Positions 23,989 to 32,691 of a DNA stretch of 64,000 nt are shown piece by piece. The stretch is from a virus, in IMG/VR virus record IMGVR_UViG_3300008740_000600, positions 1 to 64,000 of that record, one strand, 5' to 3'. The translations under genes and the position numbers were made by a program. Within the stretch, counting starts at the first letter, position 1; every line of letters starts with the position of its first letter. The notes under the pieces are model-generated. The model did no database searches. It had not been told where the DNA came from and worked only from the letters and a program-made list of their open reading frames with translations.

Positions 23989-24575
23989 CTCTTCCACCAA
24001 ACTTGATCAACCATACATTTCTGTATAACCATTGTCATTCCTGCTAAAAATTTCTCCGATGTATTTAAAGCATGACCTTCCCACATCTTTACACGAAGAC
24101 CTTCATATAAAGTAAGCTCTTCTTCTCTCATTTTAGCTGTCAATTCCATTACTTGTTTTTCTGATAATTCTTCGTCACTAGATATTGCTAAATTTCTTAA
24201 TTGCTCTATTAATAAAACAATCCCATTAAAATAAGTTCGTAAGTAACTACGATAAGCTTCTACCATTTTTAATTGTTCTGGTCCTGACATAAAAAGCTGA
24301 GACAATCCATAATAATCAAGCATCATACGATCTTGTACTACATAGGCCGCCTGACAAGCTACTAATGGTGTGACCCAAGTAGTATATGTTTCAGGTGTTA
24401 CAGGTGCTTTATCGGATTTCTCCCAAACATAATCTTGTTCTGTAATAACCATAGCATCAAGTGGATTATTTGTGGTATCTATTGGTGATTCTGACAAATC
24501 ACCGTTTGCTTGTGCCAAAAACGGCAATAATACCAGAAATACAATTAAATAAATCTTTTTTTTGTAAATAAACAT
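23958..24575 (-). CDS. Secreted protein of unknown function (205 aa)
   Basis: The only minus-strand gene in the left 28 kb. I take the start giving MFIYKKKIYLIVFLVLLPF, a good signal peptide ending at LAQA; upstream starts at 24605 and 24620 are possible. The mature part is helical with several Trp and two Cys (VACQAAYVV and QKCMVDQVWW). It probably acts in the periplasm. No recognised family. Confidence 0.5.
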   Translation of the reverse strand: MFIYKKKIYLIVFLVLLPFLAQANGDLSESPIDTTNNPLDAMVITEQDYVWEKSDKAPVTPETYTTWVTPLVACQAAYVVQDRMMLDYYGLSQLFMSGPEQLKMVEAYRSYLRTYFNGIVLLIEQLRNLAISSDEELSEKQVMELTAKMREEELTLYEGLRVKMWEGHALNTSEKFLAGMTMVIQKCMVDQVWWKSQLDSFSPSS

Positions 24576-24643
24576 AGCATATAATGATTCCAAAAACTGT
24601 TTCATATATGTACTTATCAAAATGATTGAATGGAGATATCAAT

Positions 24644-25054
24644 ATGACAAAGGATAATAAAGAACAAACAGGAACACCTGAGCCGATTACGGCTGAGAGC
24701 ACTACTGCTCCGACAGGCACTAGTTCCGCCGCCCCAACAACTGAAGCACCTGAAGGTGCCCAAGTTCCACAGGCAAATTTAACAATTGGTGACTTACGTT
24801 TGGTTGCTAGATTAGTACAAGTGTCTAGTGAACGTGGAGCCATCAGAGCAGATGAAATGGCTACTGTAGGAGATCTATATAATAGATTAGTCCAATTTTT
24901 AAATACAGTTGCTCCACAACCTGCTCCGCCGGCTACTGATGAAAAAGCAGAAGACGGTAAAAAGGAAGATGGTCCGAAAACCAAATTCCAAGAAAAAATG
25001 GCTGAAGGAACTACAGACACAGCTAAAAAACCAGAAGACGATAAAAAAGCATAG
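24644..25054 (+). CDS. Small acidic low-complexity protein (136 aa), possibly virion-associated
   Basis: GGAG at good spacing selects ATG 24644 over an in-frame ATG at 24626. Ends are rich in Thr, Ala, Pro, Glu and Lys; the middle has a helical segment (ADEMATVGDLYNRLVQFL). Extended charged proteins of this kind are common as phage scaffold or head proteins, but nothing specific is seen. Confidence 0.5.
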   Translation: MTKDNKEQTGTPEPITAESTTAPTGTSSAAPTTEAPEGAQVPQANLTIGDLRLVARLVQVSSERGAIRADEMATVGDLYNRLVQFLNTVAPQPAPPATDEKAEDGKKEDGPKTKFQEKMAEGTTDTAKKPEDDKKA

Positions 25055-25063
25055 GAGAATAAC

Positions 25064-25705
25064 ATGGCCTTAAATTTAAAACACGTCGGAACTCACAACA
25101 ACAAAAAAGTTGTAGTTCTTTTTCGACAAACTCCTAACGAGGATCATATGGCGCTTGTGGCTTACAGTGAAAGTTTGCCGTCAACTGTTCATGATGCCGT
25201 TATGGAATGTGTGTCAAGTGATGTAGGTCAACAAGCTGAAAATCTTGCTGATGCTCTTCAAAGAAAGACAATGCCCGATGGTCGTATTGCTTTAACGGCA
25301 CTACACCAAGAAGGCTTTATTAAGAAAGTACAAACGAATCAAGTAATCATGAAGCCAAATGCTAAATCTACTGTTAGATTAGATGAGCTTAATGAAGTAG
25401 TCAATAAACTCAAAGAAGGTGGCGAAGCCGCTCAGAAAATGAGAGAAATTGACGCTGGCGCTGGTATGGTAAGTCCACCAGTTGGTGGGCGTGATGTTGG
25501 AGAACCTAGTAACGTTCCTCCTGCTACCGCATCAACAGGAACAGCCTTAGATGACAATTCTATTGCTGAAGGATTACTAAACCAAGCTAAAGGATTCGAA
25601 GACGAAGCGGTTAAGTTAAGGGAACAAGCATATAATTTGAACCCTGATCTAAGACCTCGTCGTGGTCGCCCGGCTAAGAAGACGGCGACTGATGTCACAG
25701 CTTAA
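25064..25705 (+). CDS. Conserved marine T4-like phage protein with AT-hook-like tail (213 aa)
   Basis: AGGAG before the ATG. The N-terminal domain (LKHVGTHNNKKVVVLFRQ, DEDHMALVAY-like strand order) recalls a protein I associate with T4-like cyanophages, possibly in the virion. The C-terminus RRGRPAKK is an AT-hook-like minor-groove binder. DNA binding in the AT-rich genome or capsid is plausible; function unproven. Confidence 0.5.
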   Translation: MALNLKHVGTHNNKKVVVLFRQTPNEDHMALVAYSESLPSTVHDAVMECVSSDVGQQAENLADALQRKTMPDGRIALTALHQEGFIKKVQTNQVIMKPNAKSTVRLDELNEVVNKLKEGGEAAQKMREIDAGAGMVSPPVGGRDVGEPSNVPPATASTGTALDDNSIAEGLLNQAKGFEDEAVKLREQAYNLNPDLRPRRGRPAKKTATDVTA

Positions 25706-26018
25706 TGATGATGGGCACTATGATAAGATAATTCAAAGAGCATGGGATAGGCTTCTTCGTGAAGTTTCAATGAATGATATCCCATTAGAATTACTTAATA
25801 AAGTGCTGATACATTTTAAAGATGGAACAGTTAAATCTGTTGATATTTCCGATATTGCTGACTCTAAGACTGATTATCAGAAACTAGAGTCAGCTTTACA
25901 ACGTCAACTAGACAAACTTCAAGATACTATAGCTCACGTTGACTGGGTTATTAATAGTAAAAAGATTATGGATACTGTAGAAACAGCAAAAACTGAATTA
26001 TTTAAAGATAAAAAATAG
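25692..26018 (+). CDS. Phage protein of unknown function (108 aa)
   Basis: ATG 25692 overlaps the previous gene by 14 bases. The first half is an alpha/beta domain (LLNKVLIHFKDGTVKSVDI), the second a coiled helix (ALQRQLDKLQDTIAHVD). Not recognised; it travels with the preceding gene. Confidence 0.5.
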   Translation: MSQLNDDGHYDKIIQRAWDRLLREVSMNDIPLELLNKVLIHFKDGTVKSVDISDIADSKTDYQKLESALQRQLDKLQDTIAHVDWVINSKKIMDTVETAKTELFKDKK

Positions 26019-26051
26019 GCAACCCGGAGCGGGAGAACTGTGAATTAATCA

Positions 26052-26588
26052 ATGAATAATACAAAACAAATAACCAATCCTACCGAACTAACCGAATTCA
26101 TCGAACTATGTAGACACATGGGATTCTCTAATAATGAGAGCCTAAGTAAATTAAAGTGGCAATGGATTTTAGAGAATAAAGGTTCTTGGTGGGCTACAGT
26201 ATTAAAAGATAAGACACATAGTAACATAGTAGCTCTAAGTGGTATACATACGTTTAAAAACGGATACAGAGCCCTATTTAGAGGTGTTCAAACGTTCCAA
26301 AGAAATGCTGGACTGAATAAATACCATATGTCCAGTTATCCTTTTGCCGAGCATTTGCCAAAACAAATGGAATGGGCTCAGTCTAAATCAAACGATAAAG
26401 ATGTTCCAATATATATTACTACTAATGTAGACAATGATGCTAGTGGTAAAATGCTAAGAATCAATAAGCTATTTCATTTATTAGAAAAAGCAGGAATAGT
26501 TAATTATGTAAATGAAGAAATAGTCTTCAATACCAAACAAACTATATGGGAAGTGAACAAAGAAACATATTATGAAAAATGTATTTGA
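26052..26588 (+). CDS. GNAT-like acyltransferase candidate (178 aa)
   Basis: After a 33-base gap containing GGAGCGGGAG. The pattern of an N-terminal helix pair, a central IVALSGIHTFKNGYRALFR and a later IYITTNVDNDASGKMLRI resembles phage GNAT-fold proteins, though the acetyl-CoA loop is not obvious. It heads a small cluster with a DUF6356-like protein and an AMP-binding enzyme, which makes acyl transfer plausible. Confidence 0.4.
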   Translation: MNNTKQITNPTELTEFIELCRHMGFSNNESLSKLKWQWILENKGSWWATVLKDKTHSNIVALSGIHTFKNGYRALFRGVQTFQRNAGLNKYHMSSYPFAEHLPKQMEWAQSKSNDKDVPIYITTNVDNDASGKMLRINKLFHLLEKAGIVNYVNEEIVFNTKQTIWEVNKETYYEKCI

Positions 26589-26805
26589 TATTGATATGAA
26601 ACATTTAAAAAATGTAAAGACTGGTTATTTTAAACATTTGGCTTATGCTACCTATTATAACTTTTTGGCATTACTAATATTCATCACTGGAACAATACAT
26701 AGTATTTTTCCATTTATGTTTGCTCTAACACCTTACAGAATAGCAAAGAAGATAGTAGATGGAACTGAAAAAAACTTTATCCAACATTCTAAAAGACGGG
26801 ACTGA
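26572..26805 (+). CDS. Small membrane protein, DUF6356-like (77 aa)
   Basis: One or two hydrophobic helices (NFLALLIFITGTIHSIFPF) and the order YFKHLAYATYYN...FPFMFALTPYRIAK, which recalls the DUF6356 family of small bacterial membrane proteins of unknown role. It overlaps both neighbours (17 and 47 bases). Confidence 0.45.
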   Translation: MKNVFDIDMKHLKNVKTGYFKHLAYATYYNFLALLIFITGTIHSIFPFMFALTPYRIAKKIVDGTEKNFIQHSKRRD

Positions 26806-27469
26806 TTTAAATTCTAGTGGTACTACAGGACCACAGAAAACAATCTTTCAAACTCCTGAAAAATTATACTTCGCCAATCGAGCGGCCGTTGAGTGTCAAA
26901 ATTTAACACCCGATTCAAAAGTATTTACAGTATGTAAAATGGCCCATGCTGGAGGACTACTCGCCCAAACATTACCAGCTCACTCGATAGGGGCGTCTGT
27001 GACCGTCACAGCCTTTAATGCTTACAGTTTTTCACGAGAGATAGTCAAGTATACCCATACACATTTAACGCCAGGACACGGTCGTATATTAGCTCTAACG
27101 AAGGGTTTTAGTAGCCTAGACTTAACTGGTATTCATGTTACTTGTGGAAGTGATCCTGTGCCTTGGGGAATGATAATATCATTTGTATCTAAAGGTGCTA
27201 CATTTACAACCAATTGGGGAATGACTGAAGTTGGTCCATGTGCTATTAATACTACTTTTACTAATTTAGATCAAGTAGAAGATTTTAGATCAAGAAGTAT
27301 TAAAGGTTCTACATTGATGGGACATAAAACATATTGTAGTGTTGATATACGTGATGGAGAATTATTTGTTAAAGGAAACATAAGTGTATACGGTGACAAT
27401 TGGTTTGCTACTGGTGATATGGTAACTGTAAACGATAATGGTGAATTCTATTTTGATGGACGAAAGTAA
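26759..27469 (+). CDS. Miniature AMP-binding (ANL superfamily) adenylating enzyme
   Basis: Only 236 residues, against 500 or more in the family. It keeps the phosphate loop NSSGTTGPQKT, the motif NWGMTEVGP (Y/F-G-x-T-E equivalent) and FATGDMVTV...FDGRK (ATP ribose-binding Asp and hinge). The mobile C-terminal domain with the catalytic Lys and much of the N-terminal domain are missing. It could activate a small acid as the adenylate and leave transfer to a partner, perhaps the GNAT-like protein upstream. A truncated relic is the alternative. Confidence 0.7.
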   Translation: MELKKTLSNILKDGTDLNSSGTTGPQKTIFQTPEKLYFANRAAVECQNLTPDSKVFTVCKMAHAGGLLAQTLPAHSIGASVTVTAFNAYSFSREIVKYTHTHLTPGHGRILALTKGFSSLDLTGIHVTCGSDPVPWGMIISFVSKGATFTTNWGMTEVGPCAINTTFTNLDQVEDFRSRSIKGSTLMGHKTYCSVDIRDGELFVKGNISVYGDNWFATGDMVTVNDNGEFYFDGRK

Positions 27470-28223
27470 ATTAATATTTGTTAGTTTTGAACAAGGTACT
27501 GGTGGTCATGGTATTGCTAGAACACTATGTTCATTACCAGATGTTTATTGGTATAGTCACCCGGATAATGGGAGGAGCCCTTGGAATATTGCTAGTGCCA
27601 AAAACAGTAATATACGCCAACGTAAGGTTGCTCCAAAGCATTTTGATCGCTGGATAAATGGCGTAAAATTACCACCTATGTACGACTATGTAAAGGACTA
27701 TTTCCCTGATAGCAAGTGGTATTTAAGAGCCATCTTTTGTCCTGCCATTGAAAAAGCACAGCGACAGACGTCTAAAAAGCTGGTTTTTCCCACACATTTA
27801 ACCCCTTTTCAGTTAAAGGGCTACTTTGGTACTAGTATGTGCTTAAACGTGCTGTACGACCCTTTAAAAGCGTCTAAACGGTATATTTTAACTACTAGTA
27901 AGTTCCCTGCTTATGTTAAACTCCCTGAAATAGTACCCAAAAACAACGAATATTTAAAGTGGTTAGAATCTATACATATCCAAAAGCCAAACTTCACAAT
28001 ATCTGATGTTTGGGCTATGAAAAAACACAATGAACTATATAATGAAAAGTATGATGATGAATATCATGATGAAATATATGGTTTTATGAAATCTCAACTT
28101 AATATACGAAAACAATGGTCTAGTCCAACTGTTTGTAATATTCAAGATCATAACGTTGATTGGAAAAAAGTAAAGGATTATTTGTTAAATATAAATGTTG
28201 GACAAGAAGAATTAAATGGCTAA
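27456..28223 (+). CDS. P-loop/sulfotransferase-like protein candidate (255 aa)
   Basis: I use ATG 27456; an in-frame ATG at 27438 is also possible. The N-terminus LIFVSFEQGTGGHGIARTL looks like a glycine-rich nucleotide or PAPS-binding loop after a first strand, followed by VYWYSHPDNGRSPWN. A similar plan occurs in the protein at 32669-33397. Overlap with the adenylating enzyme suggests a shared pathway. Function not established. Confidence 0.4.
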   Translation: MDESKLIFVSFEQGTGGHGIARTLCSLPDVYWYSHPDNGRSPWNIASAKNSNIRQRKVAPKHFDRWINGVKLPPMYDYVKDYFPDSKWYLRAIFCPAIEKAQRQTSKKLVFPTHLTPFQLKGYFGTSMCLNVLYDPLKASKRYILTTSKFPAYVKLPEIVPKNNEYLKWLESIHIQKPNFTISDVWAMKKHNELYNEKYDDEYHDEIYGFMKSQLNIRKQWSSPTVCNIQDHNVDWKKVKDYLLNINVGQEELNG

Positions 28224-28434
28224 AAAAGAAAGAAAAACATATAAGATAGGCGCTCCAAAAAAGAAGCCTAAAAATAAAAAAGTGAAGAAATCAATCAATA
28301 TTCCTGAAAAGAAAATCGTTAAAAAAGAAACTTCTTTCAAAGATCCAAATCCACCAAAGTTAAAAAATAATGTGTTCGCTGAAGCATTTGCGAAGGCAGG
28401 ATTATCTGCGGATGATTTTGGAAAAAAGAAATAA
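28216..28434 (+). CDS. Small lysine-rich protein (72 aa)
   Basis: Very basic first half (KKPKNKKVKKSINIPEKK) and a short helical end (AEAFAKAGLSADDFGKK). It ends two bases before a convergent minus-strand gene. Likely nucleic-acid or membrane-surface binding; function unknown. Confidence 0.5.
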   Translation: MAKKERKTYKIGAPKKKPKNKKVKKSINIPEKKIVKKETSFKDPNPPKLKNNVFAEAFAKAGLSADDFGKKK

Positions 28435-28435
28435 G

Positions 28436-29062
28436 CTACATAGGATAATCAAGTAAGAAAGTTTCTAAGCCCTGGTAAGTATCTTTACTCCAGTTAGAAA
28501 ACTTATCCCACTCTTTAGGCGTTTCCCAATTTTCATTATTAATGAAAACAAATTGTGTCTCTGGATAATGCTCAAATAATTTAGCATGATGATAAATCCA
28601 AAATTTAGGATCTACAGCATCAGCACTTTTCTTTTTATATCCATTTGTATCTGAATAAACATTATTCTGTTCATTGTGAGCATTCCCCCACATATCAAAT
28701 CCTATATGGCAAATAATTTCATGTTTGTTTTGACAAGCTAATAAACATGAGTAGTGACCACTACCCCAATGCTCTGCCTTATCGGCTTTATTAGGACCTA
28801 GGTAAGGTAGATCCGGTACTACTTGAATACTTGGATCATTATTCTCATCTAACCATCTTGCTCTAGTATATAAGAATGATATTTTTTCTATACGATTGCT
28901 TGTTGCTTCTTTTAACATAACTTTATCACAACAAACAAGATAGTTAACCGGAAAGTCTCTGAATATAGCATTCGACCCGTATGTAACTCCTGCTACATTT
29001 AGTCGTCTAAGATCAAAGCCTATTCTACTTCTACCATTTCCTATAGCGAATGCTGGTCTCAT
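28436..29062 (-). CDS. Phage protein of unknown function, IGNGRSR family (208 aa)
   Basis: Begins MRPAFAIGNGRSRIGFDL and continues with YGSNAIFRDFPVNYLVCCD, a strand-loop order typical of DUF115-like or sugar-transfer proteins that bind a nucleotide. Such proteins recur in marine phages near tail-fibre genes, as I recall. It ends the tail-fibre operon. No catalytic proof. Confidence 0.5.
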   Translation of the reverse strand: MRPAFAIGNGRSRIGFDLRRLNVAGVTYGSNAIFRDFPVNYLVCCDKVMLKEATSNRIEKISFLYTRARWLDENNDPSIQVVPDLPYLGPNKADKAEHWGSGHYSCLLACQNKHEIICHIGFDMWGNAHNEQNNVYSDTNGYKKKSADAVDPKFWIYHHAKLFEHYPETQFVFINNENWETPKEWDKFSNWSKDTYQGLETFLLDYPM

Positions 29063-29253
29063 TTATCAAATGTCTCCATTAACAACGGTCCGAATGTTGT
29101 AAAACAATAACTCAAAGCAATTATAGTTATTACACCAAATATTAACCATTTCATTTTAAAGTCATCTACAACCATTTTAAATCCTATAAGTTCATTGCCT
29201 AATACTCTTACAGCAAGTTCAATCTTTCCTTCATCTTCTTTACTTCCACTCAT
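29059..29253 (-). CDS. Small membrane protein (64 aa)
   Basis: One transmembrane helix near the C-terminus (WLIFGVITIIALSYCFTTFG) after a charged helix. ATGA-type overlaps on both sides, between the tail-fibre gene and the IGNGRSR protein. Function unknown. Confidence 0.5.
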   Translation of the reverse strand: MSGSKEDEGKIELAVRVLGNELIGFKMVVDDFKMKWLIFGVITIIALSYCFTTFGPLLMETFDK

Positions 29254-30695
29254 TTAATATCCCCAAATTTTGCCCAACGGGTATCACTGAGGCAAACCCA
29301 ACCAACGGGCTTACCAATGTCCGGTTCTGTATTCCAATGTATATCACCAATTGAACCGGCATGACCAGGAACTTCTGAACCTTGTGTATATGTTCTATCA
29401 TTTAAAACAGGATTCTTAATAATTGTTTCAGTAGATGTAATAGTTATTTTAGGGTCTCTATTAACACCTAACTCTAAAGAATGATCTCTACCAGTACCAA
29501 CCCAACCTGTTTTTGCTTTACTCTTACCGAGTGTAATTTGTACTTCATCGTCCCATACATCTAACGGTGCTGTAGGATCATCTGTATTAATTCCTACTCT
29601 ACCTAATGAAGAAAAATAAGTGCTGTTTAGTTTTGATTCACCCGCCACTTCAAGTTCTTTTAAAGTTCCTACTTTTCGTAGGTTTGACGATATGATGGTA
29701 CCTCCCAAGGATTGTTCATCTAATACAGCTCTTTTTCCTATGTAAATACTTCCACCTTCAGGAACAATGCTTTCTAAATTAATTTTAGAGTTCATATACT
29801 CTACTAAACTGTCTTTTAATGTATCCGGTATTGACATAACACCTCTAACATCTATGCCATCTAGTACTGTTAGCTTACCATGTACATCTACATTTTTACT
29901 TGCTGTTACATTGTCATGAATCTCTGTATTACCTTTTAATATAGAACCATTTTCTACTTGTAAACTATCTGATATAACTTTACCTGAAAGAATAACACTT
30001 GTACCTTCAATCTTTCTAGCTGACAAATCACTATTAATAGATACAAGCCCATCTGTAACATTAACTTGAGTTGATGTTGCTTTATCTTCTATACCTAAAC
30101 TGCTAAAGTTTTCAATCTTACCTGATTGTACTTGATCTTGAGGTATCTCAAAACCTTTCCAATTAATTGCACCATGTGGGATTTGACCATCATTAAATTT
30201 TACATCAATGCCACCAGTAAATTTAGTTACACCTTTAAATTCGTTTTCACCTTGTGTAGTTAGTTTGCCTAGCATTAATGTATTACCAGCAAACAATGAT
30301 GATTCTGTAATTGATAAACTTTTAGCTTTTATTCTTTTTCCTACATCAATATTATCTTGGAGGGTAATATTTTTTGCTACTAAAGAATTTTCTATTACTA
30401 CATTCTCATTAAGAACTGTAAGTTGAATCGATTCACTACGGTCATCTATTCCTGTACTTGTAAAATTTTTATGGATTTGCTTATAGCCTTCAAAATTAAT
30501 TGATTCGGCTTTAATGCTGTTTTTAGGAAATGTATAATTTGTTAAAGAAGTCTTTAAATGATCACTAACAAAGTCTCCAACTATCTTTTGGAAATCTAAA
30601 CTTCGTAATGCTTTTATTACTGCTCCGTTTACTTGTCTAGTGACAGTCTCTTTAACAAGATCGGTAACTACCCCATCGAGTGCTTGATTTTTCAT
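29250..30695 (-). CDS. Tail fibre-like structural protein
   Basis: A 481-residue beta-repeat protein with many short repeats of the type ITLQDNIDVGKRIKAKSLSI, typical of T4-like fibre shafts. Near the end come VGINTDDPTAPLDVWDDEV and DRTYTQGSEVPGHAGS, seen in phage fibre tips. It probably binds the host surface. TAGGAG lies before the ATG. It is the clearest virion gene in the window. Confidence 0.75.
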   Translation of the reverse strand: MKNQALDGVVTDLVKETVTRQVNGAVIKALRSLDFQKIVGDFVSDHLKTSLTNYTFPKNSIKAESINFEGYKQIHKNFTSTGIDDRSESIQLTVLNENVVIENSLVAKNITLQDNIDVGKRIKAKSLSITESSLFAGNTLMLGKLTTQGENEFKGVTKFTGGIDVKFNDGQIPHGAINWKGFEIPQDQVQSGKIENFSSLGIEDKATSTQVNVTDGLVSINSDLSARKIEGTSVILSGKVISDSLQVENGSILKGNTEIHDNVTASKNVDVHGKLTVLDGIDVRGVMSIPDTLKDSLVEYMNSKINLESIVPEGGSIYIGKRAVLDEQSLGGTIISSNLRKVGTLKELEVAGESKLNSTYFSSLGRVGINTDDPTAPLDVWDDEVQITLGKSKAKTGWVGTGRDHSLELGVNRDPKITITSTETIIKNPVLNDRTYTQGSEVPGHAGSIGDIHWNTEPDIGKPVGWVCLSDTRWAKFGDIK

Positions 30696-30706
30696 TGATT
30701 CTCCTA

Positions 30707-31477
30707 TTATACATACTTGATCGAAATAACGTGTTCGAATGTTTTATTAATTAGCGGTTTATAGAATACGTTTTTATGAACTGTGAAACCAGTAGCACCG
30801 GAATCAGTAGTAAATTTTGCTAATTGTTTAAAGAACATCGTTCTCCTTTTTGTTTGACTAGTGCCTTTTAACTCATCTTCTTCTATCCAAAGCCAATTAT
30901 TAATGTAACTTTGTTTGTCTTGAACATTCCAAGTTCTATGGTTTACAAAAAGATTCTGTTTACCTTCTATGTTTATTGTTAATGGTAAATCAGACATTCT
31001 ACTTTGACTTGTTTGGTTTTTAAAATCAACTAAACTAGTAATAAATGTACCTTTAGTAACTTTTGCTATATGCCCAATTAATGCTTTTTGCTCATCTTCA
31101 GACGAACAGTACGTCATTAATTGATCTAACCCTAATACAACATCATATGTATTACCTTGGGCTATTTGCTCTACTAAACTATCTGGACCTTTATTAATTT
31201 TTATATTAAGCCCTTCAAAGACCATTCCAGGACCGTAAACTTCTTCACAAATGTCTGTATTAAAAACAGTTGTAACATCAAATTTCCTTTGGGCTAGACC
31301 CATTGTTACAAGATTACACCCTAAACTTAATACTTTAACTTTACTAGGATCCTCTTGGTGACCAATTATACCATCAATGATAGAAGTTTTTACCTCTGCT
31401 ATCTCTAATGTCTTTTTGGGATTTGTGACCATTACTTTAACAATGGCATTGTAATAGTCTGTTGAATGATCTTCCAT
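30707..31477 (-). CDS. Class I methyltransferase-like protein (256 aa)
   Basis: A SAM-binding-like first strand and loop (KVLSLGCNLVTMGLAQRKF) followed by acidic strand ends (VFNTDICEEVYGPGM) and YDVVLGLDQLMTYC suggest the Rossmann fold of class I methyltransferases. The glycine loop is not classic. It lies upstream of the tail-fibre gene; a candidate late box sits at 31518. Substrate unknown. Confidence 0.5.
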   Translation of the reverse strand: MEDHSTDYYNAIVKVMVTNPKKTLEIAEVKTSIIDGIIGHQEDPSKVKVLSLGCNLVTMGLAQRKFDVTTVFNTDICEEVYGPGMVFEGLNIKINKGPDSLVEQIAQGNTYDVVLGLDQLMTYCSSEDEQKALIGHIAKVTKGTFITSLVDFKNQTSQSRMSDLPLTINIEGKQNLFVNHRTWNVQDKQSYINNWLWIEEDELKGTSQTKRRTMFFKQLAKFTTDSGATGFTVHKNVFYKPLINKTFEHVISIKYV

Positions 31478-31517
31478 AATTGATTTATTTAAACCTCTAT
31501 TATTTTTTTGTATAAAG

Positions 31518-31525
31518 TATTTATC
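31518..31525 (-). promoter_or_regulatory. Candidate late promoter box (GATAAATA)
   Basis: On the minus strand the bases read GATAAATA, about 40 bases before the start of the methyltransferase-like gene and the tail-fibre operon, a fitting place for late transcription. Confidence 0.45.
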
Positions 31526-31530
31526 AATGA

Positions 31531-31606
31531 TGGTGGAGGATACAAGAATCGAACTTGCGACCTCCTGAATGCAAATCAGGCGCTCTCCCTACTGAGCTAA
31601 TCCCCC
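31531..31606 (-). tRNA. tRNA-Ala (anticodon TGC)
   Basis: 76 bases. Acceptor GGGGGAT with ATCCTCC (one G-U), D-arm GCTC/GAGC, anticodon stem CCTGA/TCAGG with loop TTTGCAT, T-arm GTTCGATTC, encoded CCA. Confidence 0.95.
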
Positions 31607-31622
31607 ATACTATATAGTTGGT

Positions 31623-32003
31623 TTAAACGTCTATTTCAATTAAACCGTTTTCTCGATCAATAAACTTGTACTCCATGCTCTCTGCTTCAAAATCTTTATC
31701 TATTAAATCAAAAATAAGTTTCGGGTCGAAGTCCGCACATGAATAAACATCCATTTGTACTAGTCCAGGATCTGTTTCATCCCAACAATGGACAGCTATA
31801 TGAGATGTTTCAATTATTACTACTCCAGTTAAACCACGATTGCCAGGAACATCAACATATGATGTAATTGGCCCTTGACATATAACCATGCCAATTTTAT
31901 CAACTAATTCTATTAACCAAGTATGTAACCACTTTTGGTCTCTAGGTGTGTTTTTTGTTTCTGCCCTTATAATAAGGTGCTTATGTTTTACTTCTAAATT
32001 CAT
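31623..32003 (-). CDS. speD: S-adenosylmethionine decarboxylase (SpeD type)
   Basis: The real start is ATG at 32003 behind GGAG; the longer frame is translated tRNA-Thr. The 126-residue proenzyme has ETSHIAVHCWDE with Ser67, the residue expected to become the pyruvoyl group on self-cleavage, followed by VYSCADFD (catalytic Cys89). Length fits the small bacterial/archaeal class. It makes decarboxylated SAM, the aminopropyl donor for spermidine. It lies between two tRNA genes. Polyamines could help pack DNA (inference). Confidence 0.88.
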   Translation of the reverse strand: MNLEVKHKHLIIRAETKNTPRDQKWLHTWLIELVDKIGMVICQGPITSYVDVPGNRGLTGVVIIETSHIAVHCWDETDPGLVQMDVYSCADFDPKLIFDLIDKDFEAESMEYKFIDRENGLIEIDV

Positions 32004-32023
32004 ATTATACTCCAAAAGTGTAA

Positions 32024-32099
<76 letters not shown>

Positions 32100-32124
32100 A
32101 TTCGTTTACACTATTTACTAACTA

Positions 32125-32691
32125 TCAAATATATTCCCTTAAAATCGTTTTTAATTCAGGATTGATCTTCGACAACCAAGTATCTACACTATAGCATTCA
32201 TTTTCACGTTTGTCAAGAGATCTTTCCTCCATATATTTAAAGTCAATGGCTTTAATTTCACCAGCATCATTGCCTGTAAGATTTGCCATGGCATTATTGA
32301 ATTTATATACATTATGCTTCTGAAAAAACTTAAAGAGGTCGGTTATTTGTTCTTTTATGTTGGGGAAGTGGGTATGTAAGGTACCATTAGAATAGTAATC
32401 AAGTAACGTAGGGCCATAATATTCTTGAATCATGTACCATCCAGGCTCATTTTTTAATGATCCTGCCTCATAAAGCTCTACTACATACTTAGATTTTAAA
32501 ACTGTTAACCACTTTCGTTCACGATCATACATTTTTTTAATTTCATCTAAATCAGTAATCATAGGTGGCTTATTTTTTATAGTTATAGCATTTGGCTTAT
32601 AATACTTTTTAACAAGTTTGTCTTCTTTATCAATCCAAACTTCTGCTAACGACCCTCTAGAGCTTTCACTATTCAAGTACAGTTGATACAC
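32125..32691 (-). CDS. Protein kinase-like fold protein, probably non-canonical
   Basis: A 188-residue protein with a kinase-like plan: a short glycine loop (SSRGSLAEVWIDKED), a Lys pair (LVKKYYKP), a helix with Glu (YDRERKWLTVL), hinge (YMIQEYYGPTL), a catalytic-loop-like NNAMANLTG and AIDFKYMEER in the place of DFG. The HRD Asp is not evident and DFG reads DFK, so it may be a pseudokinase or a small-molecule kinase relative. It overlaps the next upstream gene by 23 bases. Confidence 0.5.
   Translation of the reverse strand: MYQLYLNSESSRGSLAEVWIDKEDKLVKKYYKPNAITIKNKPPMITDLDEIKKMYDRERKWLTVLKSKYVVELYEAGSLKNEPGWYMIQEYYGPTLLDYYSNGTLHTHFPNIKEQITDLFKFFQKHNVYKFNNAMANLTGNDAGEIKAIDFKYMEERSLDKRENECYSVDTWLSKINPELKTILREYI

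Noticed and set aside
24499-25065. Minus-strand 188-codon frame over the acidic gene at 24644
   Set aside because: Antisense of a low-complexity gene that has a good ribosome site and fits the operon; no start signals on the minus strand.
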